A stretch of 64,000 bases of DNA from Verrucomicrobiota bacterium (lineage in GTDB: Bacteria; Verrucomicrobiota; Verrucomicrobiia; Opitutales; Opitutaceae): NCBI GenBank assembly GCA_016222805.1, contig JACRQG010000032.1, positions 248,001 through 312,000 on the forward strand, read 5' to 3'. The notes below the pieces were generated by a model. That model was not told the origin of the DNA. It ran no database searches and saw only the letters and a program-made list of their open reading frames with translations. The translations under genes and the position numbers were made by a program. This document shows, one piece after another, positions 43,409 to 52,862 of the stretch; position 1 is the stretch's first letter, and the number at the start of each line of letters is the position of its first letter.

Positions 43409-44664
43409 TGTATCGCGAAATCACCCAATGTAGGATCTGCGGAAATCAGCACCTGGTAGAGGTGTTGAATCTCGGAACTCAATATCTCACGGGCGTCTTT
43501 CCCCGCAGCAAAGAAACGACGTTGAGTTGCGGACCGGTGCAACTAGTAAAGTGCAGCGGAAGCAATCGGGACCTTCATTGTGGGTTGGTTCAGATGAAGC
43601 ATTCCTTTTCCGCCAGTGAGATGTACGGGGAGACGTATGGTTATCGCTCGGGACTAAACCGGGGCATGGTGGATCATTTACATCGCAAGGCGGACCAGTT
43701 GATGAACCGGGTGCGGCTCGGATCAGACGATCTGGTGCTTGATATCGGAAGTAACGATGGAACAAGCCTCAGTCGCTACCCATCGCGTGGACCGAGGCTC
43801 GTTGGATTCGATCCGAGCGCCCGCAAGTTTCGCCACTACTACCGTTCGGACATCGAACTGCACATCGACTTCTTCAGCGCAGCTGCGTTCCGACGTATTT
43901 ATGGAGACAGGAAAGCGCGGATTATCACATCAATCGCCATGTTTTATGATCTCGAGGATCCACAAGGATTTGCCGATGATGTGGCGGCGATTCTTGCCGA
44001 CGATGGCATCTGGCATCTGGAGCAGAGCTACCTTCCTGCCATGTTGGAGACCAACTCCTATGATACCGCTTGCCATGAACACCTGGAGTATTACGCGCTG
44101 CGGCAAATCGAATGGATCGCAAGTCGCGCGGGATTGAGGGTCATCGATGTTGAGCGCAATGGGGTAAATGGCGGCAGCTTTGCGGTTACCTTGGCCAAAA
44201 CCGCGGGGAAGATCAGCGCCAATCAGCCCGCCATCGAGGAACTTCGAACACTGGAAATGGAGACCGGGTTGGACTCCGCCGAGCCATTCTCGGATTTCCG
44301 GACCCGAATCCAGAGAAGCCGGGATGAACTTCACGGGCTCCTCTCTAGGCTACAAAAGGAAGGAAAGGTCGTCGCCGGCTACGGGGCCTCGACGAAAGGA
44401 AATGTCCTGCTGCAGTTCTGCAGCCTTGGTCCCCGGGAGATTCCCTTTATTGCGGAGGTCAACGAGGATAAGTTCGGATGCTTCACACCCGGCACGGGAA
44501 TACCGATCATTTCGGAAGCGGAAGCAAACGCCCGTGCTCCGGACTATTATCTGGTGCTGCCGTGGCATTTCCGCGAGGGTATTATCCGACGCGAGCTCGC
44601 CTTCCTAAAGCGCGGTGGGAGGTTCATCTTCCCATTGCCCAATGTTGAGGTAGTCCAGGGTTGA
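43408..44664 (+). CDS. Sugar C-methyltransferase (NovU/TylCIII-like)
   Basis: 418 residues. N-terminal putative zinc domain (CRICGNQHL ... C41 ... C49, C58 region), a class I methyltransferase core (VLDIGSNDGTSLSRYP), and a C-terminal domain with YGASTKGNVLLQFC, a hallmark of the C-methyltransferase family acting on NDP-4-keto-6-deoxy sugars. It includes the catalytic-region histidines HEHLEYYALRQIE. The substrate could be the GDP-4-keto-6-deoxymannose made by gmd, giving a branched-chain sugar. Start ATG overlaps the stop of the GNAT gene. Confidence 0.85.
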   Translation: MYREITQCRICGNQHLVEVLNLGTQYLTGVFPRSKETTLSCGPVQLVKCSGSNRDLHCGLVQMKHSFSASEMYGETYGYRSGLNRGMVDHLHRKADQLMNRVRLGSDDLVLDIGSNDGTSLSRYPSRGPRLVGFDPSARKFRHYYRSDIELHIDFFSAAAFRRIYGDRKARIITSIAMFYDLEDPQGFADDVAAILADDGIWHLEQSYLPAMLETNSYDTACHEHLEYYALRQIEWIASRAGLRVIDVERNGVNGGSFAVTLAKTAGKISANQPAIEELRTLEMETGLDSAEPFSDFRTRIQRSRDELHGLLSRLQKEGKVVAGYGASTKGNVLLQFCSLGPREIPFIAEVNEDKFGCFTPGTGIPIISEAEANARAPDYYLVLPWHFREGIIRRELAFLKRGGRFIFPLPNVEVVQG

Positions 44665-44684
44665 GAATTTCCACGCGATAGCGG

Positions 44685-45824
44685 ATGGCGTCCTACAGAT
44701 TGCCTGGTCCGATGCGGAGGCCATTCGTTATCGTAAGTCCATTGGCTCAGGATCGTGGTCACCTGCTTCTCGACGATGAATTTTGGTTTAAGAACCTATT
44801 GGCAATTGACTCACGAACTCGGATTCTAACCTCGTCACAGTCTTTGTCTAATTTGGCCAGTTATGGGGTAGGTGGCAGTGGTGCCATACAGGCTTGGCGC
44901 GATCTAGCGGCTTTAGAGCGTATCTCGCCCCGCCTCCAACTGCTGGCCCGGATGTTCCAGGGCGGTACGATCAGTGACAGCAACATTATCCTTCAGGGTT
45001 TCGACGAAGTCGCGATCTTACCGTTTCTGGTGAAGGCGAAACGCGCTCGCAATCGAGTGGGACTCGTGCTCACCAACAACATCTCGAAAGAGCGCTTCGA
45101 CAGAAGCGGGTGGGTACTGGCGGGTCTATTGCGTACAATCTTCCGCTGGAGTGATCGAATATTTTATCATTCCGATCACGAACTAGAGTTGATCCGGCGA
45201 CACATTACGGACGACCGTCAGCTGCTGGAGAAGTGCTCCAAACTAAAATACCATCTCCTTGGCTGCAGCCACCCTCCTTTCGAGGTAGACCGGAATCCGA
45301 AGAGCATCGCTTTCTACGGTCCGGCGATGGAGTCCAAGCCATGGAAGCCGATCGCAAACCTGATCCAGCGCGATACCCGAAACCAGTTTCTATACCGATT
45401 CTATAACCTTCAACCTCAGGTGGCGACCGAGATACGCAACACGCTGGAGCCGAGTAGTTTAGTGGAGTTCGTTTCCGGTTACCAGACACAGCAGAAGTAT
45501 CTGGAGTCAATCGCAAGTGCTGGTTACGTCTTTCTGCCGCACAACCAGTTGTTCGCGGGCAAACTCAGCGGGATCCTCTGCGATGCGGTAGCGTGTGGAA
45601 CTCCAGTAATCTCGGATAACGTCGAACCAATTGGTGAGTTCTGCCGGAAATATGGCTCGATCGGCCACGTATTCGATTTCACTTTGGATGCAAGGTGGCC
45701 GGACAAGTTCCTGAACACGGTTGGGAACGAATCCGAGTACGCCCGCTTTCAGAGGGCCATGGAGTACATTCGGGCGGATCATCGCGGAGAGAGAATCATC
45801 GAGGAGTTCGTTCGCGAGTTTTGA
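44685..45824 (+). CDS. GT-B-like glycosyltransferase, family unassigned
   Basis: 379 residues (an ATG at 44712 would give 370). The N-terminal half has GGTISDSNIILQGFDEVAILP and FYHSDHELELIRRH; the C-terminal half has a Rossmann-like start (SIAFYGPAMESK) and FLPHNQLFAGKLSGILCDAVACGTPVISD, which resembles the nucleotide-sugar region of GT-B enzymes. Cytoplasmic transfer of a sugar onto a lipid-linked intermediate is likely. A+T content is higher than in the first half of the window. Confidence 0.65.
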   Translation: MASYRLPGPMRRPFVIVSPLAQDRGHLLLDDEFWFKNLLAIDSRTRILTSSQSLSNLASYGVGGSGAIQAWRDLAALERISPRLQLLARMFQGGTISDSNIILQGFDEVAILPFLVKAKRARNRVGLVLTNNISKERFDRSGWVLAGLLRTIFRWSDRIFYHSDHELELIRRHITDDRQLLEKCSKLKYHLLGCSHPPFEVDRNPKSIAFYGPAMESKPWKPIANLIQRDTRNQFLYRFYNLQPQVATEIRNTLEPSSLVEFVSGYQTQQKYLESIASAGYVFLPHNQLFAGKLSGILCDAVACGTPVISDNVEPIGEFCRKYGSIGHVFDFTLDARWPDKFLNTVGNESEYARFQRAMEYIRADHRGERIIEEFVREF

Positions 45825-45828
45825 ACCC

Positions 45829-47379
45829 ATGCTCTTGGCTACAAAATCTCCGCCAGTAGTCTCAGGTCCAACTCGAAATAGACCTCGCCTCGAGGTGCCG
45901 GAACACCCTTCCGCACGCTTGGTGGCGATTGCAATTGCCAGTGCTGGTCTGAGTGCGCTGTTTGGCCTGAGTCAATCGAGTCCGGTGTTTGGCGTCGCAG
46001 CTGGGATGGCATTCGCCACACTCTTGTCGATCTTGGTATTGCCGGAAAAGTACGTAGTCTATCCGGTATTTGTGGTGATCGTCAACATGCTCGATCATAC
46101 CACCACGACCGAGGTTGCGATGTACGGCGGTGTTGGCCTGCGCGCATCGCTCTGGCAGTTAGCGGCATTTGGTGTTTCCCCCGCAATGATAGTCTTTTCA
46201 GTGCTTCTCGTCCGCGGTCTATTTTCCATGACACAAGGTGCGATGGGCCGCATCAGATGGCTGGTCCTGTATTTTCTTGTGCTCATGCCGGTGGTTTCGA
46301 TGGCGTATGGCTTCTTGCTGCATGAACGACCAATGCGGATATTTGGTGACGCCAAAGTCCCCTTGTTCTTCATTGTCGGGTACCTAATCTTCTCCAGCTA
46401 TTATCGCAGGTACCCGCAGCAACTCCTGTCAACCTGTCAGGTGTTACTCGCGATGGTGGCGGGCCATTTTGCCTTGGACTATTTTTATCTACTAACACAG
46501 CGGTTTGTCGACGACACATCGGGCTTCGGTAATGTGAGTCTAGACTCTGGAAAGGGTTTCGTCTGCGTCTTGATATTCGCCGCAATCGCCCAGATCTACC
46601 GACGAAGAAACATCCTCTTCAACTTGGTGATCATCTTGCTGAGCCTGCACTTGCTGGTGTCCTACCAGACGCGCTGGCTCCTTGTCACGCTACTGGCAGG
46701 GGCGGTCCTCACAATGATCTACACAGGACTCCGGGCCCTTCCAAGCGTCTTAACGACGGCCGTCTTCCTAATGGTGGCGATTCCAGTGGTCGTGAGGTGG
46801 AGTCCAACCGCTTGGGAAGTGATGAGTCTCAGATTTCGATTGTCAGAAGGCACGGTGGATCTCTCGACCGCCGGACTTGAAGCCCTAGATGCATGTCGAG
46901 TTGCTTCGATCTACAATGCCCTTGGAACCCTGAGCGAGAAATACGCATTCCTTACCGGCGTTGGTTATGGGGGCTGGTATGACGACCGCTTCTATGCCTT
47001 TCCGCCGCTTACCCTGCACGCATTCGATTTGGAATCGTTGAATGCCGGCCAGTTCTACCGGGTGCATGATTTTACGATTCACTTTCTGTTCAAGTTTGGC
47101 GTGCTAGGCATTCTACTCTATGCGGGCGTATTCGTCCGTCCGCTGATTAAACTCTGGAGGCCTCGGAGAGCCCTCCTTGAAAAGAGTGCGTTCGGGACGG
47201 TTGTGATCGTCTTGGTGGGGACGACCCCAATGATCATGACGGCGATGTTCTGGACGGGCAAGGGACTCCTCGCATCAGCACTGCTCGCGGTACTGGCTTC
47301 CCGCCTTTGGCCACAGGGAGGAAACTCGCGAGACAGTTCACACCTTCCGGGTATACCGCTCCCGGCGCCTCCGAAGTAA
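45829..47379 (+). CDS. O-antigen/polysaccharide polymerase-like membrane protein (Wzy/ligase type)
   Basis: 516 residues from ATG 45829. About 11-12 hydrophobic helices along the whole length with one larger loop (~residues 365-430, EVMSLRFRLSEGTVDLS ... GGWYDDRF), the usual position of the periplasmic loop in Wzy/WaaL proteins. No other conserved signature, as is normal. Position next to the flippase gene, with TAATG overlap, supports a polymerase. Sequence is A+T-rich compared with its GC-rich surroundings. Confidence 0.75.
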   Translation: MLLATKSPPVVSGPTRNRPRLEVPEHPSARLVAIAIASAGLSALFGLSQSSPVFGVAAGMAFATLLSILVLPEKYVVYPVFVVIVNMLDHTTTTEVAMYGGVGLRASLWQLAAFGVSPAMIVFSVLLVRGLFSMTQGAMGRIRWLVLYFLVLMPVVSMAYGFLLHERPMRIFGDAKVPLFFIVGYLIFSSYYRRYPQQLLSTCQVLLAMVAGHFALDYFYLLTQRFVDDTSGFGNVSLDSGKGFVCVLIFAAIAQIYRRRNILFNLVIILLSLHLLVSYQTRWLLVTLLAGAVLTMIYTGLRALPSVLTTAVFLMVAIPVVVRWSPTAWEVMSLRFRLSEGTVDLSTAGLEALDACRVASIYNALGTLSEKYAFLTGVGYGGWYDDRFYAFPPLTLHAFDLESLNAGQFYRVHDFTIHFLFKFGVLGILLYAGVFVRPLIKLWRPRRALLEKSAFGTVVIVLVGTTPMIMTAMFWTGKGLLASALLAVLASRLWPQGGNSRDSSHLPGIPLPAPPK

Positions 47380-48800
47380 TGCCTGTTGTCGGGAAGTCGT
47401 TGGCGGTGATCGCATGCCAGATCGCCCAGGCCGTAGTTAGCGCGGCGGTTATGCTGTACCTAGCCGTGGTGCTAGATGCCGCTACCTTCGGGAAATATGT
47501 TTTCATAACGACTACCTGCGCGATCGTGCCGCTGTTTGCTGGTCTTGGCACCGAACATGTATTGATCATGGAAGCCAGTCGCAGTGAGTCGCTACTTCCA
47601 GTCCAACTTGGAAACGCACTCGCGGTCAGGGCACCGGTGAGTCTCGCCCTAATAGGCGCTGGCGTATTGGTGGTACTCGGGTGGGATTTCGACGACCCAG
47701 GGGCGTGGTTCTGCATCTGGTTTGGCTCGATTGTGGCGGCCATCTCCAACCCCCTGTTGATGGCGGTGTACCGCATTACCTCCAACTATGTACGTCCGTG
47801 GATATACCTGCTGACCGGAACGATGATCCTCCTTGTCTTGGTGGTGGCGATGGGGAAAGGAATCACCCTATTGACAGTGGCGATTGCATTCGCCGGTGCG
47901 CACCTCGCGACATTGACACTTTTTGCCTTCGACATACGTAAAAGGACAACCATCCGGCTCGAACCGCAGACGTTCTGGAAATCGTTCAGGAGCGGCATTA
48001 TCTTTGCCGCGTCACAGGCATGCGACTTCATCTTCGCTCGGCTGGATATATTTCTTGTTCAGGCGTTGTGTGGTTCGCGTGCATTGGGGGTATATTCCAT
48101 CGGGCAAAAAATCGTCAGCATGCTGCAACTCATCCCAGCCTCAGTCAATATAGTCGAACTACCGGAGTTTCACCGTGCGGCTTCGGATCTTGGGTCGTTG
48201 ACGCTGAAATTCCGCGTCATGCGTCGTGCTCTTACGGAAATTGGAACGATTGCGTTCGGACTGCTGGCGCTCAATGCCAAGGTGATCATCAGTTCCTTCT
48301 TCAGTGATGAATACCAACACGCGAGCGAAGTTCTGATGGTACTGTGTGCAGGCGGACTTATCCTCTTTGCAAATTACCCCTACTACATGCTGGCAGAGGC
48401 GATTCGCGCGATCCGTGCGCGATTGTCGGCGCGAATCGTCACCACTGTGGGGACGGCAGTCGCGGTCGCTGCTGGGGTGAAGATGCTGGGTGTGGTCGGG
48501 GCGGCCTACGGTGTGCTGTTGGGGCAACTGATTTTCATGTTGCTGTTACATAAGATCACCAAGACTGCGAATGGAGGCATGAGTGCACTCATCAGTGATA
48601 CCCGTCTGTGCTTGCTTGGGGTAGCCTGTCTCCTTGGGTCCGTCGGCCTGACTTCAGGCCTCGATTCACAGCCAATCCGATCCTTCGCGGCTTCGTCGCT
48701 CTACGTCGTCACCTTCCTTGGTGGGGGATACCAGCTTCGATGGACTCTCCTCGTTTCTCTCCTGGCACGCGGGCGGACTTCAAAAGCGGCGCCAAGTTAG
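47379..48800 (+). CDS. Polysaccharide flippase (Wzx/MATE-like)
   Basis: 473 residues from ATG 47379, which overlaps the polymerase stop (TAATG). About 12-14 hydrophobic segments, with the MOP-family N-terminal pattern (VGKSLAVIACQIAQAVVSAAVMLYLA...TFGKYVF) and RSGIIFAASQACDFIFARLDIFLVQAL at the start of the second half. It should flip the undecaprenyl-linked repeat unit across the inner membrane. No intergenic space before it, so it is co-translated with Wzy. Confidence 0.85.
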   Translation: MPVVGKSLAVIACQIAQAVVSAAVMLYLAVVLDAATFGKYVFITTTCAIVPLFAGLGTEHVLIMEASRSESLLPVQLGNALAVRAPVSLALIGAGVLVVLGWDFDDPGAWFCIWFGSIVAAISNPLLMAVYRITSNYVRPWIYLLTGTMILLVLVVAMGKGITLLTVAIAFAGAHLATLTLFAFDIRKRTTIRLEPQTFWKSFRSGIIFAASQACDFIFARLDIFLVQALCGSRALGVYSIGQKIVSMLQLIPASVNIVELPEFHRAASDLGSLTLKFRVMRRALTEIGTIAFGLLALNAKVIISSFFSDEYQHASEVLMVLCAGGLILFANYPYYMLAEAIRAIRARLSARIVTTVGTAVAVAAGVKMLGVVGAAYGVLLGQLIFMLLLHKITKTANGGMSALISDTRLCLLGVACLLGSVGLTSGLDSQPIRSFAASSLYVVTFLGGGYQLRWTLLVSLLARGRTSKAAPS

Positions 48801-49027
48801 AGTCGTCCTCAAACCATCGACGCCGCGCTACCTTGGGGCTCCAGCAAGTCAAATATACAATCAAGAGGGATGATTAGGCGAGCCGATGGGAGCTCAAATC
48901 GACCGAACTCCGGCTTGTTGTCGAGAGGAAATGCGGTTCCGGGTTTCATGTGCGAAAAGGGGACGGGTGCCGCAAAGCGGTGGGCCCTTGACTCGGGCTT
49001 TCAGGCCGCGGGGTGCACTCGCCGATC
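48801..49027. other. Intergenic gap, no feature recognised
   Basis: 227 bp between the flippase and acyltransferase genes. No open frame of interest, no palindrome of the dispersed families and no convincing promoter were seen. Confidence 0.6.
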
Positions 49028-50062
49028 ATGAACAACAAGATTGTTAAACTCGAAGCCCTGAGAGGGTTTGCTGCAGTATATGTGTTGTTTCACCATTTTC
49101 GCGTAGGTGAAGGTACGGCCACCGCCTACTTCACGATGCAGGGGCAGGTGGCGGTGATACTCTTTTTCATTCTTAGTGGATTTGTCATTTTCTACTCGTG
49201 TGTGAAAACAGCGAAGCTGAGTTTTCGGGCGTATTTCATCAAACGTTTCCGTCGCATCTACGGGGTCTTCCTAGCAGCCTTGCTGGTGTCCTATCTCGCG
49301 GCATGTATTGATGCAAGAAGATGGATGCCCTTGAATCTCGGCAGCCTTGTTCTGAACCTAACCAACTTGCAGGACCTCGACCGTCATCCGGGGTGCTGGT
49401 TTGAGGGTTACTACGGTAATACCCCGCTGTGGTCTATATCGTACGAGTGGTGGTTTTATATGCTATTCTATCCACTCTATCGATATGTACCGGAGGATCG
49501 GCAGCGAGCGGTAGCGGTTGGAATATCGTTGTTCGGTCTATTTTCGTACGAAGTCTTCCCTAATCAAGTTTCGATTATTCTCGAGTATTTTCTCTGCTGG
49601 TGGACAGGAGTTGAGATAGCGAAGGTCTGGCTCAAGGGTGAGCCCCTGGGGTTGTATCGCCTCAGGCATATTCAATACTGCCTACTCGCAATGATTGCCC
49701 TGCTGTCAGTTCGCGTCCTCGTGAAGGGGTGGTCCTCGGTTGGCGAGCATCCAGTGATTGAGCTGCGCCATTATGTGTATTGCTATTTGCTGTTAGTTTG
49801 TGGATTGATCTGGCGACGGATGGGGTGGCGGTTCTTCAACCGGACGTTGCTTCCGTTTGCGGCGATAGCGCCAATCTCGTATGCTATCTACGTATTGCAC
49901 TATCCAGTTGTTGTGAAATACACGTTCAGTGCCTTGAAAAATCCGGCGTTCAATCTGGCTCTTCTGCTCTTTGTGCTTTGCCTCCTTGCTTACATAGTGG
50001 AAGTTCAGGGGCAAAAAGTGATCAATCGATGGACCGATCGCTTCTTGCGGCGTCCCGCATGA
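49028..50062 (+). CDS. Acyltransferase family 3 membrane protein (OafA type)
   Basis: 344 residues from ATG 49028 (GTG 49013 possible). The N-terminus KLEALRGFAAVYVLFHHF carries the conserved R-x10-H of acyltransferase-3 proteins; about ten helices follow, with SYEWWFYMLFYPLYR and APISYAIYVLHYPVV as typical family segments. It transfers acyl groups, often acetyl, onto sugars across the inner membrane. Probably O-acetylates the polysaccharide repeat. Confidence 0.9.
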   Translation: MNNKIVKLEALRGFAAVYVLFHHFRVGEGTATAYFTMQGQVAVILFFILSGFVIFYSCVKTAKLSFRAYFIKRFRRIYGVFLAALLVSYLAACIDARRWMPLNLGSLVLNLTNLQDLDRHPGCWFEGYYGNTPLWSISYEWWFYMLFYPLYRYVPEDRQRAVAVGISLFGLFSYEVFPNQVSIILEYFLCWWTGVEIAKVWLKGEPLGLYRLRHIQYCLLAMIALLSVRVLVKGWSSVGEHPVIELRHYVYCYLLLVCGLIWRRMGWRFFNRTLLPFAAIAPISYAIYVLHYPVVVKYTFSALKNPAFNLALLLFVLCLLAYIVEVQGQKVINRWTDRFLRRPA

Positions 50063-50422
50063 GCAAGTCCTTTCCGAGGCAGGCACAGCGAGCGTCGGCG
50101 GTGGGCCGAGGGGTCTCGAGGGAAGGCTGCCATCGAGGTAACCAGGCGTCCTTTGTGGACGGTCCTCCCTGGATGGAAGAGACCGAACGAACTTTGGCGA
50201 CTGGCGGCCCTTGGAAAGACACCGGCGGCGCCAGACGGCGGCGGGATGCTGGAAACTCCGTCGGACAACAGATCGTCAGCACACGGCCTGCTGCCCCGGA
50301 ATCGCCCAGCCCTTACCAGATCTCGGCCCGGTGCGTCGCGCAGCTCGACCGGAACCGGCGTGACGCCGCGGGCGACGCCCGCTGGGGCCTTCACATCTCT
50401 CTTAATCGACCGCTGCGGATCT
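50063..50422. other. 360-bp gap, GC-rich, no assigned feature
   Basis: A GC-rich stretch in an A+T-richer neighbourhood. The frame of the downstream glycosyltransferase stays open back to 50153 (about 90 codons, Arg/Pro/Ser-rich) but does not resemble a glycosyltransferase N-terminus, so I leave it non-coding. No palindrome family member, tRNA or transposase remnant was recognised. Confidence 0.5.
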
Positions 50423-51604
50423 ATGGAACAACCGATACTAGGTGGCAAAGACAAATGGGATAGCGTATTCCTGTTCAGCGGAAGGCCCGTTCCTGCGATG
50501 CTGGACATGGCGCGATATGCGCAGATGAACGGTCTGCGGACCTTGGTCATTATCTTGGACCGCGGGGTAAACGATGTGTTGATCGACCAGGCGTTGGTGA
50601 AGTTCGAGGTGATCACGATTCCCGTCGATTACACCACGGTGAGCCTCCGGCGGTTGTTGTCATTTCCGGCCGTATACTGGCAGATTAACCGTATCGTTCG
50701 CGATGGTCTGGCGAGAGATGGCGTGATCTTCTCCGCCTCGTACGATCTGCTGGCGATCGCCCGGCTACTTTGCGTCGGTCGCAAGTTTCGCCTGCGACAT
50801 CAGGTTCGTGATCTCCACCGACTGCAACTTGGGCGAAGTGCCAAGTCACGGGTGCTGGCGGCGCTAGAGAAGCTGATGCTGCGGCGTGCCGAAATGCTGA
50901 TCGTATCTGCTCCGGGGTTCTTTGAGCACTACTACGTGAGATTCTTCTCAAAGCGCGTCGTGCTGTTAGAGAACACGCCTGCGCGTTCCACTTGGCTCGG
51001 ATTCAGAAAAGAACCACGAGAGGGTCGGCCATTTCGTATTGGCTTCGTTGGAATCGTGCGATATAAGCAGTCGCTCAGGCAACTCATCGAAGCCGTCGAG
51101 CGTCTGGCTGGTGAGGGGATGGCCATTGATATCATGTTCGCCGGCGGCGGCTTGCCGGAGGATCTCGAACTCCTCCGCAGCGCTCCGTCGATCGTCAGAT
51201 TCTGCGGCCCATACGAATACACGCGTGACATCAAGCGTCTCTATTCCACCGTCGATCTTATCTACTCAGTCTACGACAACGCCGACCAAAATTGCCAGAT
51301 CGCAATGCCGAATAAATTCTATGAGGCGATTATAGCAAAGATTCCAATCGTGGTCGCGAGCCGGACGTATGTTGCCGCCGAGGTGCAGCGGCTGGGTATC
51401 GGCACGGCTGTAGAGTCCGGCGATGTGGAGGGTTTGATTTCCTTGCTACGTCGTGTCGCCACTGTGGGTGACTGGTATGATCGCGCGGTGGTGCAGCTCG
51501 ATGCTACCAGTGCGGAGTACTTCTTTTCCGCATATGAGCGGGCTCTCGCCGACTCGATTATGCCGATTGCGCATGAAGACTCCTGCGGGGGAAAGAAAGC
51601 ATGA
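50423..51604 (+). CDS. GT4-like glycosyltransferase (GT-B)
   Basis: 393 residues from ATG 50423, placed by the family-like start (KWDSVFLFSGRPVPAMLDMARY). The second Rossmann domain begins FRIGFVGIVRYKQSLRQLIEAVERL; MPNKFYEAIIAKIPIVVASRTYVAAE is the donor-sugar region. Cytoplasmic, adds a sugar to the lipid-linked repeat. It overlaps the start of the epimerase gene by 4 bp (ATGA). Confidence 0.75.
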   Translation: MEQPILGGKDKWDSVFLFSGRPVPAMLDMARYAQMNGLRTLVIILDRGVNDVLIDQALVKFEVITIPVDYTTVSLRRLLSFPAVYWQINRIVRDGLARDGVIFSASYDLLAIARLLCVGRKFRLRHQVRDLHRLQLGRSAKSRVLAALEKLMLRRAEMLIVSAPGFFEHYYVRFFSKRVVLLENTPARSTWLGFRKEPREGRPFRIGFVGIVRYKQSLRQLIEAVERLAGEGMAIDIMFAGGGLPEDLELLRSAPSIVRFCGPYEYTRDIKRLYSTVDLIYSVYDNADQNCQIAMPNKFYEAIIAKIPIVVASRTYVAAEVQRLGIGTAVESGDVEGLISLLRRVATVGDWYDRAVVQLDATSAEYFFSAYERALADSIMPIAHEDSCGGKKA

Positions 51605-52782
51605 AGAACGTATCAAAGGAAAATCCGAAAGGGCGGAAGCGCGTCGTCTTGGTTGCTGGGACGCGTCCGGAAGTGATTAAGCTGGCGCCGGTTTTCTTCG
51701 CGCTCAAGGAATCTGAACGCCTGGAGCCGGTTTTCGTGTCGTCTGGACAGCATCGCGAGATGCTCGATCAGGCGTTTTCTGTGTTTGGGATCTGCCCCGA
51801 CGTTGAGCTAGGACTAATGACACCCGGCCAATCGCTTCCGGAACTGACGGCGCGCGCGATTACCCGTCTAAGCGCAGCTTTTACGGATCTACAACCGGCC
51901 GCGGTGCTGCTGCAGGGGGATACCACGACGGTCTTTGCGGCAGCCGTGGCGGCGTTTTATCAACGCGTACTAATCGGCCATGTTGAGGCAGGGCTCCGGA
52001 CCGGTGATTTGTATGCGCCCTTTCCGGAGGAGATGAATCGCTGCCTAACGTCTCCGCTTGCGCGGTGGAATTTCTGTCCAACCGAACTCTCGCTTGCGAA
52101 CTTGCGGCGGGAGAGCATCAAGCCGGAACGGTGCTTTGTGACCGGTAACACCGTCATTGATGCGCTCTATTATGTCCGGGATCGCCTTCGGCGCACCAAC
52201 ATCGCGGCGCCGGAGGTCGCGGCTCGGCTCGGTGTGACGACGGCCTTCACGGAGCATTTCCTCGCGCGCCGCGCGGCGCGGTGGATCCTGGTGACAGCCC
52301 ACCGTCGCGAGTCGTTTGGGGTCGGTATCGAACGCGTTTGCGCAGCTATCAACAAACTTACGGCGATGCATGATGTCGGCGTCCTCTATCCTGTTCATCT
52401 TAATCCACAGGTGCAGGAACCCGTCCGACGATTGCTTGGGTCGAACCCGCGCGTAGCGCTAACTCTACCGGCGAGGTACGAGGACTTCATCTGGTTGCTG
52501 GATCGATGCCATTTTGCATTGAGTGATTCTGGTGGCGTTCAGGAAGAGGCTCCAAGTCTCGGCAAGCCGGTGCTTGTTCTTCGCGACACCACAGAACGGC
52601 CGGAAGGAGTCACCGCCGGGACTTGTCGGCTGGTCGGAACCGATCCTTCCCGAATCTTGCTCGAAGCGTCTCTGCTTTTGAACGACGGAGATGAATACGC
52701 GCGACGCTCATCGCTGCAAAATCCCTATGGCGACGGTCGCGCAGCAAAGAAGATTGCCGAGCTCCTCGATGCGAGCGTGTAG
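51601..52782 (+). CDS. wecB: UDP-N-acetylglucosamine 2-epimerase (non-hydrolysing)
   Basis: 393 residues. Family motifs: VAGTRPEVIKLAPVFFAL, SGQHREMLDQAFSVFGI, LLQGDTTTVFAAAVAAFY, GHVEAGLRTGDLYAPFPEEMNR, TAHRRESFG, SDSGGVQEEAPSLGKPVLVLRDTTERPE. Converts UDP-GlcNAc to UDP-ManNAc, or a related 2-acetamido sugar such as the 2,3-diacetamido form. The amidotransferase set that follows often acts on such mannuronate-type sugars, so a 2,3-diamino substrate is possible. Confidence 0.9.
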   Translation: MKNVSKENPKGRKRVVLVAGTRPEVIKLAPVFFALKESERLEPVFVSSGQHREMLDQAFSVFGICPDVELGLMTPGQSLPELTARAITRLSAAFTDLQPAAVLLQGDTTTVFAAAVAAFYQRVLIGHVEAGLRTGDLYAPFPEEMNRCLTSPLARWNFCPTELSLANLRRESIKPERCFVTGNTVIDALYYVRDRLRRTNIAAPEVAARLGVTTAFTEHFLARRAARWILVTAHRRESFGVGIERVCAAINKLTAMHDVGVLYPVHLNPQVQEPVRRLLGSNPRVALTLPARYEDFIWLLDRCHFALSDSGGVQEEAPSLGKPVLVLRDTTERPEGVTAGTCRLVGTDPSRILLEASLLLNDGDEYARRSSLQNPYGDGRAAKKIAELLDASV

Positions 52783-52862
52783 CTGCTCCTTCCAGCATCC
52801 GGAAGCACCGCCATGGGGAAATGCGCCAGGCAAAGTGGTCGAACACGGAAGCTAGATCCGCC

